From contig NZ_CP021780.1 of NCBI RefSeq assembly GCF_002192415.1, positions 5,084,001-5,148,000 on the forward strand: a stretch of DNA of 64,000 bases. The letters run 5' to 3'. Origin of the DNA: Paenibacillus donghaensis (GTDB taxonomy: Bacteria; Bacillota; Bacilli; Paenibacillales; Paenibacillaceae). Below, one piece after another: positions 62,383 through 64,000 of this stretch (position 1 is its first letter; every line of letters begins with the position of its first letter). The position numbers were made by a program, and so were the translations under genes. The notes under the pieces were generated by a model that ran no database searches, was not told where the DNA came from, and saw only the letters and a program-made list of their open reading frames with translations.

Positions 62383-62484
62383 AACTCTCCTTTTACCGGC
62401 AGGCCGCAGCCGCCAGCTCTTTGATTATTATATAATAAAAATTCATCTTTGTGTATATTTATTAATACATTTATGTCAGCTATT

Positions 62485-63393
62485 TCAGAGGAGCGCCCGT
62501 TCAATCACGGCCATCCGTACCGGCACCCCGTTCGCCATCTGCGGGAAGATCAGCGATTGGCTGCTCTCTACGACCGCATCGTCAATCTCCACATTACGGT
62601 TCACCGGAGCCGGGTGCATAATGATGGTGTGTTTGTCCAGCTTGGAGGCGCGTTCCTCAGTCAATCCGTATTGTCTGCGGTAATCCTCGGCTGATTGCAG
62701 CATGTCCGAAGCATGCCGTTCCAGCTGCACGCGCAGCATCATAACCACATCCGCCTTCAGCGCTTCTTCTATGGATACATACGGCGCATAGGCTGCAAGC
62801 TCCGACGCTCTCATATTCTCCGGAGCGCAGAACTGCACCTGCGCTCCCAGCTTGGTTAAGGCCCACAGGTTGGAGCGGGCCACCCGGCTATGCATAATAT
62901 CCCCAATGATCGACACCTTAAGCCCCTTCAGTTCGCCAAAAGCCTGCTTCATCGTATACAGGTCAAGCAGCGCTTGTGTCGGGTGCTCATTGTTCCCATC
63001 GCCCGCGTTGATCAGCGGGATCGACACCTTCTCGGCCAGCTGCTGCAGCACGCCTGCAGGCTTCAGCCGGATCACCCCTGCATCGATTCCCATCGATTCC
63101 AGCGTGCGTACCGTGTCGTAGATGGACTCCCCTTTCTCCACACTCGATGCGGCGGAGGTGAAGTTCAGCACCTGGGCACCCAGCCGTTTCTCGGCCATCT
63201 CGAAGGAGAAGCGTGTCCGCGTGCTGTTCTCAAAAAACATGTTGGAGATAAAATGGGCCTCCAGCACCGGAGTCAGCTTCTCCTTCTGGTTGTCCCAGTA
63301 AGCCGTCCGGTTCAGCAATTGGCTGATCTCTGAGGCGTCCAGATCTTTAAGTCCCAGCAGACTACGCTGCTTCACCTGGGTTGCTGTCATCAT
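62485..63393 (-). CDS. pyrB: Aspartate carbamoyltransferase catalytic subunit
   Basis: 302 residues from ATG 63393, with GGAGG upstream; an in-frame extension to 63444 overlaps pyrR and is not used. Carbamoyl phosphate site FFENSTRTRFSFE near residue 52, GDGNNEHPTQALLD, and MRVQLERH. Condenses carbamoyl phosphate and aspartate. The start is 1 nt after the pyrR stop, so no attenuator fits between pyrR and pyrB. Confidence 0.97.
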   Translation of the reverse strand: MMTATQVKQRSLLGLKDLDASEISQLLNRTAYWDNQKEKLTPVLEAHFISNMFFENSTRTRFSFEMAEKRLGAQVLNFTSAASSVEKGESIYDTVRTLESMGIDAGVIRLKPAGVLQQLAEKVSIPLINAGDGNNEHPTQALLDLYTMKQAFGELKGLKVSIIGDIMHSRVARSNLWALTKLGAQVQFCAPENMRASELAAYAPYVSIEEALKADVVMMLRVQLERHASDMLQSAEDYRRQYGLTEERASKLDKHTIIMHPAPVNRNVEIDDAVVESSQSLIFPQMANGVPVRMAVIERALL

Positions 63394-63394
63394 G

Positions 63395-63985
<591 letters not shown>

Positions 63986-64000
63986 TCAGCCTCCAGCTTG

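Overview
The window looks like a chromosome segment of a Paenibacillus-type low-GC Gram-positive. The evidence is the pyr operon order pyrR-pyrB-pyrC-carA-carB-pyrF-pyrE, paired oligosaccharide ABC importers of the LplA/LplB/LplC type next to YesM/YesN-like two-component systems, sporulation-type small proteins (YjcZ, YjfB and YolD types, NucB-like nuclease) and dispersed intergenic repeats. All assignments come from reading the sequence; no database search was run.

Layout. (1) 1-20.7 kb is a plant-polysaccharide region. It holds the first 1816 residues of a huge secreted multidomain protein that starts at TTG 5448 and runs off the left edge, a GH28 pectinase-like protein, and a three-gene oxidative module: Zn alcohol dehydrogenase, L-galactose/L-fucose dehydrogenase-like aldo-keto reductase and fuconolactonase-like amidohydrolase. 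An AraC regulator is divergent from that module. A GH29 alpha-L-fucosidase follows, behind a CUT1 importer (LplB-LplC-LplA type), with a histidine kinase/AraC response regulator pair divergent. The LplB-type permease carries a 1-bp frameshift and a lost start codon. (2) 21.2-24.2 kb is a Tn916-like regulation/recombination module (sigma-like protein, HTH, excisionase, tyrosine integrase) abutting the 3' end of tRNA-Leu(TAA), without conjugation genes. (3) 24.2-34 kb holds repeats and many small genes: a WGxxGxxG-CTERM protein with 11-residue repeats, an M15 peptidase, a frameshifted XRE/MmyB regulator, lipoproteins, a NucB-like nuclease, an IrrE-like peptidase and small membrane proteins.

(4) 34-39 kb is a decayed group II intron whose reverse transcriptase is split by an IS110-family element. 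The block is flanked by inverted copies of the 3' end of the 33.4-kb gene. A YmaF-like histidine-rich protein lies beyond. (5) 39-40.6 kb is an ECF sigma/anti-sigma pair. (6) 40.8-51.4 kb is a second sugar island (GH133-like debranching enzyme, LplC, LplB, LplA, then a divergent response regulator/kinase pair), bounded by a 105-bp direct repeat of the tRNA-Ile2(CAT) 3' region. Intact tRNA-Ile2 and tRNA-fMet follow. (7) 51.5-54.2 kb is a small hypothetical gene and an ABC-2 exporter with a TetR regulator. (8) 55.1-64 kb is the de novo pyrimidine operon on the minus strand.

How it fits together. Secreted enzymes depolymerise pectin-like polymers. Two regulated ABC importers, both without an ATPase gene of their own, bring in oligosaccharides. 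Cytoplasmic GH29 and GH133 enzymes trim them, and the oxidative module would convert L-fucose or L-galactose to the aldonate. Several genes and elements carry single-base frameshifts (about 17.28, 27.37, 35.03, 36.50 and 37.37 kb). This means either local gene decay or residual sequencing error.
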